This document shows positions 9,020 through 15,900 of a DNA stretch of 28,878 nucleotides, in pieces. The notes under the pieces were generated by a model, which saw only the letters and a list, made by a program, of their open reading frames with translations, searched no databases and had not been told where the DNA came from. The translations under genes and the position numbers were made by a program. Position 1 is the first letter of the stretch. Each line of letters opens with the position of its first letter. Source of the DNA: Sherwoodlollariibacterium sp049275655 (GTDB taxonomy: Bacteria; Omnitrophota; Gorgyraeia; Gygaellales; Profunditerraquicolaceae); the NCBI GenBank assembly GCA_049275655.1, contig JBASUY010000056.1, forward strand, positions 1 through 28,878, given 5' to 3'.

Positions 9020-9364
9020 ATGGATGATGTATTTGATGAATTCATGGAATACGATTTCACGATGGGTTCTGACGTCGTGAAATGCCCTCATTGCAGTGCC
9101 GAATGGACTAAAGAGAACAGGCGGGGAGATTGTGATAGGGATGGACATTATTATTTTGATGAAATACCCTACTTAGAGTGCAATATTAACATTATCGCTA
9201 CTCATCAGGCAACTTACGTTGAGGTTCGTAATAACAAGGGCTATAATAGTTCTTGGCATATTGATTACCAGTTTGCTTTTGGATTAGAGGAATTATTAGA
9301 GAACGCCTCGGATTTTACAAATAAGTTAGAAAAAAGTATAGAGGAAGTTTTAGAAGAAGAATAA
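9020..9364 (+). CDS. Small hypothetical protein with a Cys/His zinc-like site
   Basis: A 114-residue acidic protein, not recognised. C22-P-H-C25, C38, H43 and C54 could form a zinc-binding site; the C-terminus (LEELLENASDF...IEEVLEEE) is a charged helix. The best Shine-Dalgarno (GGAGGAG, 8997-9003) is 16 bp before this ATG, which is long; an in-frame ATT at 9011 would be better spaced, so the exact start is uncertain. It ends one base before the next gene, suggesting co-transcription with the two exported proteins. It may equally be a passenger after the restriction operon. Confidence 0.55.
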   Translation: MDDVFDEFMEYDFTMGSDVVKCPHCSAEWTKENRRGDCDRDGHYYFDEIPYLECNINIIATHQATYVEVRNNKGYNSSWHIDYQFAFGLEELLENASDFTNKLEKSIEEVLEEE

Positions 9365-9365
9365 A

Positions 9366-9821
9366 ATGAAGAGACTAATAGGTTTTAGCTTGTTATTAGT
9401 TATAGTTTTTTGTTTGACTATCCCAGTATATTCTTCCCGGACAGACTATAAAAATATCCGCTATTTAGACTTCGATGGAGACCTTGCAGATGAAATTATT
9501 ATTGAGTCTAGGCATGGCGCCGGCTTAGGCCACTACATTGAAAGTATGCGAATATACAAAGATAGCTATCCTCAATTAGATTTAATTTTTTCAATCAGGA
9601 CTCTTGATAGCTATTCTGGATTTAAGCCTCCTAATAACTTCGATATAGTTTCAGGTGTTAAATTTACAGAACAAACTCCAGAAAACAAGGGCATCAGAGA
9701 TATAATCGTTACTACAAAGAAGATTTACTTTAAAGACGATGATAATAAGATTATTGATAAAGAAGAGGATTTAGGAGTTAAGGTTTTTAAGTGGAACGGC
9801 AAGTCTTATGTTGAAAAGTAG
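9366..9821 (+). CDS. Secreted hypothetical protein with FDGD motif
   Basis: A 151-residue protein starting MKRLIGFSLLLVIVFCLTI..., a typical Sec signal peptide with a hydrophobic core of about 15 residues and likely cleavage after VYS. The mature part opens with IRYLDFDGDLADEIIIES, an Asp-rich segment like the first half of FG-GAP/VCBS repeats, in which DxDGD loops bind calcium. It ends in VKVFKWNGKSYVEK, a phrase often seen at the end of such single-repeat periplasmic proteins. It begins 1 bp after the upstream stop and overlaps the next gene by 14 bp. Function unknown; an envelope or secreted role is inferred. Confidence 0.6.
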   Translation: MKRLIGFSLLLVIVFCLTIPVYSSRTDYKNIRYLDFDGDLADEIIIESRHGAGLGHYIESMRIYKDSYPQLDLIFSIRTLDSYSGFKPPNNFDIVSGVKFTEQTPENKGIRDIIVTTKKIYFKDDDNKIIDKEEDLGVKVFKWNGKSYVEK

Positions 9822-11226
9822 AAAGCCTAAGATAGCGATAATCGGCATATTAATTCTATTTTCACTCATAGCTTTTATGCTGGCCGTGTACAACATAAAA
9901 TTTAACTCCGATGATTATGACATTTTACTACGCAATCGGTTTACTAAGCTGGGATTCGGAATTGACTATAAAGATGGCCTTGGAATCTGGTATTTTACTC
10001 ATAATGCCTGCGGTGGCATAACTGCAAACCCACTATATTATTCCCCTACCAAGCTTAAATCGTTTGCCTTAGCTGTTGAGCTGACTAAAAATAATTTTGA
10101 AGAACGCACCAGAATAATAAAAGCCGATTTTGATGGAGACGGGAGCATAGATATTATCACTCTTAAACCTAAAAAAAATAAAACTAGTAAATATACAGTT
10201 GATTATGACTTAGAGGTTAAATCTAGAGGAAAGATATTTACAATTACAGATGTTCTCGTAGATGAAAGTGAATTTATTAAGGGTTTGGAGAAAATCGTTG
10301 CTTCTCCAAAGATAAACCCCTTTATAGGTATTTCATATAACTGTGGCGCACACTCTTGGGGTCTCACCCTCTATACTTTTGACGGAAAGTCTATAAATAA
10401 GATAGCAGAATTTGGCTCGGATGTCCCTTCCATACAACTAAAGGATGTAGATAATGATAGGGAAAAAGAAATTGTAGTTTTTGGGCGTGATTGGGATAGC
10501 GATAATTCTGTTAAAAACCACATAATTTATACATACAAATATGACGGTATAGAATGGAAACTAATATCTGAGCAAAAAACAAGCACAGAAAAGCTCCCTT
10601 CTGTTGTCAAGGAAAGCGACCAGATAAACGAAGGCATTGTTATATTAAAATACAATAATACTGTTAACGATCTAAGAGTAGAGGTAATCTGGAAACCTGA
10701 AATCCTGCAAAACAATTATATTATTGGGTCTGCGATAATAAAGCTGACAAATGTAAAGTACGGCGGTAATTCAACTTTAGTCAGTAATAATTTTGGGGTG
10801 CTGGAGAATAGGTTAAGCAAATTTATTCAATGGCAAAGAAAAGATGGGGGAAAGAAGATTGCGAAGATATTAAATAAGACTATATATCTAGATTATAAGA
10901 ATCCTAAAATCGAGGAAAAACAGTATAAGTTTGGCACTACAGAAGAACCATTTTTCTTCTACGATATAGATTTCGATGGTAAAAAAGAATTAATAGTTTC
11001 CGAGATGTTTGCCGGGCAAAGACACCGTAGCATCTTCCGGGTATATAAGCTTGAGGAAGACTCGGAAACATCTGTACTTGAGTATGACTATAGCCAAATA
11101 ACATATAAGGAACCGTATCTGTTCTTAGATGAGGCATCTACAGTAGATAGAGCAAACAAAACTATAAAGATTAATCTATCTTCCGGTGCAGCTTTGAGCG
11201 AAACAAAAAGCTATAAACTTCGATAG
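9808..11226 (+). CDS. Membrane-anchored protein with FG-GAP/EF-hand-like Asp motifs
   Basis: A 472-residue protein. An N-terminal hydrophobic segment (about residues 8-27, IAIIGILILFSLIAFMLAVY) after basic residues acts as an anchor or uncleaved signal, leaving the rest outside the cytoplasm. Three Asp-rich loops are spaced along it: DFDGDGSID at 107-115, DVDNDREKE at 213-221 and DIDFDGKKE from 386, each followed by a hydrophobic strand (IITLKP, IVVFGRD, LIVSEM), as in FG-GAP/VCBS or calcium-binding loops. It overlaps the preceding secreted protein by 14 bp, so the two may work together. No enzyme motif is seen. Function unknown. Confidence 0.6.
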   Translation: MLKSRKPKIAIIGILILFSLIAFMLAVYNIKFNSDDYDILLRNRFTKLGFGIDYKDGLGIWYFTHNACGGITANPLYYSPTKLKSFALAVELTKNNFEERTRIIKADFDGDGSIDIITLKPKKNKTSKYTVDYDLEVKSRGKIFTITDVLVDESEFIKGLEKIVASPKINPFIGISYNCGAHSWGLTLYTFDGKSINKIAEFGSDVPSIQLKDVDNDREKEIVVFGRDWDSDNSVKNHIIYTYKYDGIEWKLISEQKTSTEKLPSVVKESDQINEGIVILKYNNTVNDLRVEVIWKPEILQNNYIIGSAIIKLTNVKYGGNSTLVSNNFGVLENRLSKFIQWQRKDGGKKIAKILNKTIYLDYKNPKIEEKQYKFGTTEEPFFFYDIDFDGKKELIVSEMFAGQRHRSIFRVYKLEEDSETSVLEYDYSQITYKEPYLFLDEASTVDRANKTIKINLSSGAALSETKSYKLR

Positions 11227-11369
11227 GATATGTATTGATAAAATAAACCCTAAATTTTGGTCGCTAAATTTTCAGCCTTAAGGTCACTTTGACTAGTCTT
11301 TGGAGGCCCACTTTCGTTATATACTCTGTCAGGAAAAATAAGATAATGTAAAATATCTTTCGTGTTTTT

Positions 11370-11399
11370 AATATTGCCTGAGCATAAAAAAGGCATATT
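11370..11399. repeat. Imperfect hairpin, function unknown
   Basis: AATATTGCCT and AGGCATATT pair over 9 bp with one bulged T and an 11-base loop. No T-tract follows on either strand, so it is not a standard intrinsic terminator. It may be a leftover of a mobile-element end or a small-RNA structure. Confidence 0.3.
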
Positions 11400-11436
11400 C
11401 TCTTAGGTTGATAACGAAACAAAAGCGTACAATTAT

Positions 11437-11501
11437 CTTGACAATACTATAAATTATAAGCATTTAAATAATAGATTTGTTTATAATATAATATTGTCAA
11501 G
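11437..11501. promoter_or_regulatory. 10-bp perfect inverted repeat, candidate operator before the HTH remnant
   Basis: CTTGACAATA at 11437-11446 is mirrored by TATTGTCAAG at 11492-11501, with 45 bp between and partial pairing continuing inward (TATA after one mismatch). The left arm contains a consensus -35 hexamer TTGACA; the right arm touches the Shine-Dalgarno (AAGGAG) of the broken HTH gene. A TATAAT at 11482 lies between them. The arrangement suits an autoregulated HTH regulator, but the regulator itself is now broken. Confidence 0.45.
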
Positions 11502-11509
11502 GAGAAATT

Positions 11510-11672
11510 ATGTTTGTTAAAACCATTAAAGAGCTGAAAGAAATATAAAACATTTCAGCAGGAGCTTGCGCAACAAGCCAGTATTGCTTATAGTACACTC
11601 AAGACAATGAGAAAAATTGCAGATGCGTTCGATATTAGTTTGGGTGATTTAGTAGGTAGGAAAATAAACTAA
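11510..11672 (+). pseudogene. Broken Xre-type helix-turn-helix regulator
   Basis: After a good AAGGAG Shine-Dalgarno, ATG at 11510 reads MFVKTIKELKEI and stops at 11546. Shifting one frame restores an Xre-like sequence: KTFQQELAQQASIAYSTLKTMRKIADAFDISLGDL, ending at a stop at 11670. The usual segment between the second helix and the TLxKIADAL helix (about a dozen residues holding most of the recognition helix and the IExGK turn) is missing, so there is both a frameshift and an internal deletion. It probably once repressed the genes that follow, or was an antitoxin. Confidence 0.6.
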
Positions 11673-11704
11673 TTAATTTAATTAAATTGGTAAAACAGTA
11701 GATT

Positions 11705-13351
11705 ATGATCCTAATGAATAAACGAAATTCAAATAATCTAGACACCATAATAATGGCTTTATCGACACTTGTATTTGAAAGTGCTAAAAAATTTGTAATA
11801 GACATTGAGCAAAGCGAAAAATTAAAAGATATTGCTAAAGAATTAAATTCACAACCGTTTTTGAAGCGGATGTTAGATTTTACGATTCTTTATTTTTGGG
11901 TTACGACAATCTCATGCGAATTATATTATAGTCACGATGAATTCATGAAAATATGTTCCGGTGTAGAAAAAAATATTTATGAAGGATTCTCTAAAATTGA
12001 AGAAGAACAGAAAATATTCGGTCTAGTCTTGAAAGATTACGTAACAGATAAGGATGAATTAGTTTTGTTCTATAGGCAATTTCCTGTTGGAGATGAAACT
12101 AAGATAGGTTTCAATGTGCTTCTCGAAGTTATTCTTAACAAGAGACTCTTTGATTATAATTCGGTCTTGCACTTGGATCTCTCACAACAAAGCAAGAAAG
12201 TGTCTTCGTTGTTCCTTAAGCACGCTTTTGGAAAAAAAGAATACGAGTACGAGAAACTCGAGAATATCATGTTACACGCTTGTCTCGCTGTTAATATTTC
12301 TGCTTTTGGATTGCTTTGTAGCAAGGCTATAGATGATACAGAGAATCTATTAGCTAATAACCCAGGATTAAATTTTAACATAGATACTCTTTTCCGTATT
12401 ATTAAAAAGAAAGAGGGCCCCATAGAAGAAGACGATATAGAAAACCCTTTCATTAAAACCCTAAAGGATATTGTTATTAGCGAGGAAGATTGTGGTATTT
12501 TAAATGGTATAACAGTCCAAGCCGTCATGCGAAATAACAAAATAATCAAGAATTTTCAAGATAGGGTTTTGCACCGTTTTGCGCTTGAGCAAGTTAACGA
12601 TACTAAAACTAATCAAAAAATCGTAAGACAGGGAGAAGAAATTACAGAAGAGACATTGGAGCTTATTATAAATTCAGGTATCAAGAAAATCAAAATTAGA
12701 AGTGCTTTAACCTGTCAATCTGAAAAAGGTATATGCCTGAAATGTTATGGGCGGAAGAATATAGTAGGAAACTCTGTTAAGTTAGGCCAAGATGTGGGTT
12801 TAGAAGCGGCCTATTTCTGGAACGAGATTGCTATAAACGAAGAGATAAAAGAATTATTAAACCCCAAACCACCGGAAGGCTCTGCTATTTTAAGTGAGAT
12901 TGATGGAATTGTTGAAGTGAAAGAGGGCAAGGATAATTTAAAGACAATTTTTGTTAAAAGCAATACTGGCTTGATTAGAGAATATCATGTCTCTCCGGGA
13001 AAAACTGTGCGAGTTAAAGATAAAGAATTTGTGATAGCTGAACAACAATTAACAAGCGGGAAAATAAGCTCACATGATATACTGCGAATAAGCGGAGACA
13101 AGAGATTACTTGAGTATTTAACTCAACAAATTCTTCCCTATCTTTCTATAGCCAATTTCGATGAAAGAATGATTGAATTGTTGTTTCGACAAATGATGGT
13201 AATTGAAATTGACGACTCGGGAGATACAAGCTTTACAAATGGCCAAATAATAGTAAATAAAATTGATTTTTATAAAGAAAACATATCGGCTATTAAAAAA
13301 GGAAAACGCCCTGCTATAGGTACTCCTGTTTTTATTGGTATAAAGACATGA
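11705..13351 (+). CDS. RpoC-derived protein: beta' second zinc domain and C-terminal clamp region fused to an unknown N-terminal half
   Basis: A 548-residue protein. Residues ~250-548 align by eye with RNA polymerase beta': SEEDCGILNG (C263), then LTCQSEKGICLKCYGR (C337, C344, C347), the four ligands of the second zinc-binding domain with spacing 74/7/3, the same as C814/C888/C895/C898 in E. coli. GLEAAY (365-370) stands where beta' has GVIAAQS; the trigger-loop region that should follow is collapsed to about 10 residues, and sequence resumes at EIKELLNPKPPEGSAILSEI (beta': ADLFEARRPKEPAILAEI), SSHDILRISG (455-464), LLFRQMM (492-498), GDTSF (506-510) and RPAIGTPVFIGIKT, ending just before the KASLATESF stretch. 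The NADFDGD catalytic loop, bridge helix and first zinc ribbon are absent. Residues 1-250 are helical and unrecognised. The start could also be ATG 11714; no clear Shine-Dalgarno. It cannot polymerise RNA; a role as RNAP-binding decoy, scaffold or nucleic-acid sensor is speculation. Confidence 0.8.
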   Translation: MILMNKRNSNNLDTIIMALSTLVFESAKKFVIDIEQSEKLKDIAKELNSQPFLKRMLDFTILYFWVTTISCELYYSHDEFMKICSGVEKNIYEGFSKIEEEQKIFGLVLKDYVTDKDELVLFYRQFPVGDETKIGFNVLLEVILNKRLFDYNSVLHLDLSQQSKKVSSLFLKHAFGKKEYEYEKLENIMLHACLAVNISAFGLLCSKAIDDTENLLANNPGLNFNIDTLFRIIKKKEGPIEEDDIENPFIKTLKDIVISEEDCGILNGITVQAVMRNNKIIKNFQDRVLHRFALEQVNDTKTNQKIVRQGEEITEETLELIINSGIKKIKIRSALTCQSEKGICLKCYGRKNIVGNSVKLGQDVGLEAAYFWNEIAINEEIKELLNPKPPEGSAILSEIDGIVEVKEGKDNLKTIFVKSNTGLIREYHVSPGKTVRVKDKEFVIAEQQLTSGKISSHDILRISGDKRLLEYLTQQILPYLSIANFDERMIELLFRQMMVIEIDDSGDTSFTNGQIIVNKIDFYKENISAIKKGKRPAIGTPVFIGIKT

Positions 13352-13390
13352 GAGGAATAATTTTCGATATAGATATTAGTTATTTTTAAT

Positions 13391-14122
13391 ATGACTATTT
13401 TCTCCAAGAAAGAGCAGTTAGAAAACGCACTCCTTAAAGTGATAAATGCCGCAATCAAACTGGAAGCTCTCGAGAGCGCTGTAAAAGCCTCCTTAGAAGC
13501 TCATGTCTTGAGCTTAAAAGATGTTGAGTGCACATCTTATAATGCCGCTTTAAAAGAGCTTAAAGAGTTGCGTAATGAGTTGGTTAAAGAGCTGGAAAAT
13601 GCCAAGCAGGACATAACGAGCGGTTTCACCAAAGAAATAATCACGTTCTTAAGCCAAATAAAAACATACAATCCGGATTTGATTCAGGAATATTATCTAT
13701 ATGAGAATTATAATAATCTAGCCAACATTGTGGATAGAGCGGAGCAAATCGAGCCGTTATACTTAGAGCGAGACATACTGCTATGTGTAGAAATTAGATA
13801 CAGAGAAGCTATACTTTGTTATTTGCACGGAAGGTTTGATGCTTCTTGTGCCATGTGTCGTTCGATTATAGAAATGGCTATAAAAGAAAGTTACAGGCAG
13901 AAGATAGGATATCTAGATCAACCTAATAAAGATTCGTTATGTGAACTCATTGATTTTTGTGCAAAATGCAACATCTTGGATGGTGTATGTGTGCAGTTAG
14001 CGCGACGCATAAAAGATAGGGGCAATCTTAGTATGCATACTGAAAGACTGGCGTCCGAGGAAGAGGCGTTAGACTCCATTAAGGATACGCAGGACATATT
14101 GCGTCGAATATTCCGGCGTTAA
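13391..14122 (+). CDS. DUF4145-like protein with N-terminal coiled coil
   Basis: A 243-residue protein. The first ~85 residues are helical and charged, coiled-coil-like (SYNAALKELKELRNELVKELENAKQ). From about 145 the sequence fits a DUF4145 domain: REAILCYLHGRFDASCAMCRSIIEMAIKES, LCELIDFCAKCNIL, and ARRIKDRGNLSMHTER, the last being the IRxxGNxxxH hallmark. DUF4145 domains are often found alone or fused to restriction and other defence proteins, with no settled activity. It starts 39 bp after the RpoC-derived gene on the same strand, so the two likely share a transcript. No Shine-Dalgarno is evident before ATG 13391. Residues 45-85 may mediate oligomerisation. Confidence 0.65.
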   Translation: MTIFSKKEQLENALLKVINAAIKLEALESAVKASLEAHVLSLKDVECTSYNAALKELKELRNELVKELENAKQDITSGFTKEIITFLSQIKTYNPDLIQEYYLYENYNNLANIVDRAEQIEPLYLERDILLCVEIRYREAILCYLHGRFDASCAMCRSIIEMAIKESYRQKIGYLDQPNKDSLCELIDFCAKCNILDGVCVQLARRIKDRGNLSMHTERLASEEEALDSIKDTQDILRRIFRR

Positions 14123-14307
14123 ATCAATAAAATATTATTAAAATTATCTTTAATCATTATTGTTGTCGGATTTTTTGTTTACGCAGTTTATAAAATTTCT
14201 AGATCATCTGAGCAGTTGCTTCTGAATCAGATCCAAAAGTTATGCTGCCGGATAACGCTTTTGAGACAGGTGAAGCCATTGATTTAATCCCACCTACTTT
14301 TCATTGA
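14123..14307 (+). pseudogene. Frameshifted remnant of a small membrane protein
   Basis: Reading from 14123 gives a membrane segment without a start codon (INKILLKLSLIIIVVGFFVY...) followed by AVYKISRSSEQLLLNQ; the natural continuation is one frame over (PKVMLPDNAFETGEAIDLIPP) and stops at 14305. The abrupt loss of start codon and the frame change point to a decayed gene at the right end of the island. The family is not recognised. Confidence 0.4.
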
Positions 14308-14331
14308 CCTGGGGCTCTTCTGTTGTATAAT
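14304..14331 (+). promoter_or_regulatory. Sigma-70-type promoter for the yggS operon, nearly leaderless
   Basis: TTGACC (14304-14309), 16 bp, TATAAT (14326-14331). A transcription start about 7 bp after the -10 would be near 14338, only about 3 bases before the ATG at 14341, and no Shine-Dalgarno precedes that ATG. The operon mRNA is therefore predicted to be leaderless or nearly so. Confidence 0.65.
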
Positions 14332-14340
14332 ATTTTACCA

Positions 14341-15018
14341 ATGATTAAGGACAATCTATCAAGGGTAAGGCATGAGATAATCTCTGCCTGCTCAAAGGTA
14401 AATCAAGACCCGGCTAAAGTAAAGATAGTTGCCGTAAGTAAGGGTAGGAAATTAGAAGAGATAGAGGATGTCTTATCTTGCGGTATCTTTGACATAGGCG
14501 AAAGCAGAGTTCAGGAAGCACTTACCAAGCATCAGCACTTTACTAAAAAAAGTCCTGCTTATCCGATAACTTGGCATCTAATTGGGCATCTGCAAAAGAA
14601 TAAGGCAAAAGACGCGGTTAGAATATTTGACCTGATTCACTCTATTGATAGCCTTGCGTTAGCTGAGAAGGTTGACAAGGAAGCAGAAAGAATCAATAAG
14701 ATACAAAGAGTTTTAATTGAGATAAAGACCTCATCTGAGGAGACTAAGTTTGGGTTTTCTTTGGAGGAGGCAAGGAACAAGATAAGGCAAATCTTAGAGT
14801 TTAAGAACTTAAAAGTTGAAGGCTTGATGACCATTGCTCCTTTTTCTTCTTCAGCGCAAGCAACCCGCAACTCTTTTAAGGCATTGCGGGAATTGCAAGA
14901 GAGAATTGATTTTTGCAACCTTCCGATTTTATCAATGGGGATGAGCGATGACTTTCAGATTGCCATTGAAGAAGGGGCTAACTTAGTACGCATAGGAAGA
15001 GCAATATTTAATCCTTAA
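14341..15018 (+). CDS. yggS: Pyridoxal phosphate homeostasis protein (YggS/PROSC family)
   Basis: A 225-residue PLP-binding TIM-barrel protein that buffers free pyridoxal phosphate in the cytoplasm. Landmarks: VKIVAVSKGR with the Schiff-base lysine K34, GESRVQEAL, ITWHLIGHLQKNKAK, GFSLEEA, VEGLMTIAP, and the phosphate-binding end LSMGMSDDFQIAIEEGANLV. The frame is open upstream to a TTG at 14323, but that codon overlaps the -10 box, and family members begin with a short helix as in MIKDNLSRVRHEI, so ATG 14341 is chosen. It heads a compact operon with proC, a pairing common to bacterial cell-division regions. Confident family call. Confidence 0.93.
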   Translation: MIKDNLSRVRHEIISACSKVNQDPAKVKIVAVSKGRKLEEIEDVLSCGIFDIGESRVQEALTKHQHFTKKSPAYPITWHLIGHLQKNKAKDAVRIFDLIHSIDSLALAEKVDKEAERINKIQRVLIEIKTSSEETKFGFSLEEARNKIRQILEFKNLKVEGLMTIAPFSSSAQATRNSFKALRELQERIDFCNLPILSMGMSDDFQIAIEEGANLVRIGRAIFNP

Positions 15019-15036
15019 AAAAAAGGAGATAGATAT

Positions 15037-15900
15037 ATGGCTAAGTTAAATATGCTCAGTAGAATCGGGGTGATAGGTTTAGGGAATATGGGCTCAATAA
15101 TCGCAGGCAGGCTTGCTAATATGCCTAAAGAGTATAGCGTTATCGCCTATGATAAGGATAAGAAAAAAAATCAAGATACAGGGTTAGTCAAAGTTGCCGA
15201 GGGCTTACCCTCTTTGGCTAACAACTCCGATGTAATTATAATTGCAGTCAAGCCTCAGGATATAGGTGGGCTTTTAAAGGAGTTAAGAAATCTTACGGAT
15301 AATAAAATTATTATCTCTATCGCCGCCGGGATAAGCACTAAGCATATTGAGAGGTTTTTAAATAAGGCAAGGGTTATCCGCTCTATGCCTAATATCGCAG
15401 TAAAGATAGGAGAGTCTGTAACCTGTATCTCTAAGGGTGCCTCTGCGCAAGAGGATGATTTAGATTTTGCCAAGGAGATATTCTCTTCTTTCGGCGGGGT
15501 CCTTTTTATAGAAGAGGAGATGATGGACGCTGCCACGGCGATTTCAGGGAGCGGGCCGGGGTATATATTTTATTTTATTGAAAGTAGCGGCATAGATTAT
15601 AAAGATATACCTGAAGCGCCTAAGCAGGGTTTGATGAAAAGGTTAGAGAAGGCAGCGCAGGTATTAGGATTTAATAAAGAGGACGCTACCTTTTTAGCGG
15701 TAAATACGGTAAATGCCTCTATCCTTTTACTTAAAGAGACAGGCCTAAACCCGGAAGAGTTAAGGGCGCAGGTTACTTCTAAGGGAGGGACTACTGAGGC
15801 AGGGTTAAAGGTTTTAATTAAGGGGGGGTCTTGGGAGGAGGCGGCATTAGCTGCGCTAAAGAGGGCAAAAGAGTTGGCAGGAAAGGAACAGTATGCCTAA
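15037..15900 (+). CDS. proC: Pyrroline-5-carboxylate reductase
   Basis: Last step of proline synthesis: reduces 1-pyrroline-5-carboxylate with NAD(P)H in the cytoplasm. 287 residues with Rossmann motif IGVIGLGNMGS, VIIIAVKPQDI, IISIAAGIS, IRSMPNIAVKIG, the catalytic-region AISGSGPGYIFYF and the signature QVTSKGGTTEAGL. Compared with typical ProC, about 20 extra residues (SSGIDYKDIPEAPKQGLMKR) lie between GPGYIFYFIE and the dimerisation helix where LADAGVKLG usually stands. AGGAG lies 8-12 bp before ATG 15037. Its last 8 bp overlap mtnP. Confidence 0.95.
   Translation: MAKLNMLSRIGVIGLGNMGSIIAGRLANMPKEYSVIAYDKDKKKNQDTGLVKVAEGLPSLANNSDVIIIAVKPQDIGGLLKELRNLTDNKIIISIAAGISTKHIERFLNKARVIRSMPNIAVKIGESVTCISKGASAQEDDLDFAKEIFSSFGGVLFIEEEMMDAATAISGSGPGYIFYFIESSGIDYKDIPEAPKQGLMKRLEKAAQVLGFNKEDATFLAVNTVNASILLLKETGLNPEELRAQVTSKGGTTEAGLKVLIKGGSWEEAALAALKRAKELAGKEQYA

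Larger units (their letters stand above)
11227..11704. other. Gene-poor AT-rich stretch with hairpin, inverted repeat and HTH remnant
   Basis: No intact gene is seen in these 478 bp. The first ~140 bp hold only a near-direct repeat (CTAAATTTT twice, 14 bp apart). An imperfect hairpin lies at 11370-11399, a 10-bp inverted repeat at 11437-11501, and a broken HTH gene at 11510-11672, followed by an AT-only palindrome AATTTAATTAAATT at 11675-11688. This appears to be a decayed junction between island sub-blocks. Confidence 0.6.

Noticed and set aside
11370..11399. Hairpin as transcription terminator
   Set aside because: No T-tract downstream on either strand.
11675..11688. AATTTAATTAAATT palindrome as operator
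   Set aside because: A/T-only palindromes of this length are common in such AT-rich sequence; no second copy seen.
1219..14336. GTATAATATTT present near both island ends (1219-1229 and 14325-14335) as an attachment-site direct repeat
   Set aside because: It is an AT-rich 11-mer centred on -10 promoter boxes, so chance similarity is likely; no integrase is present.
14323..14340. TTG at 14323 as yggS start
   Set aside because: The codon overlaps the -10 box, so it would precede the predicted transcript; family start fits ATG 14341.
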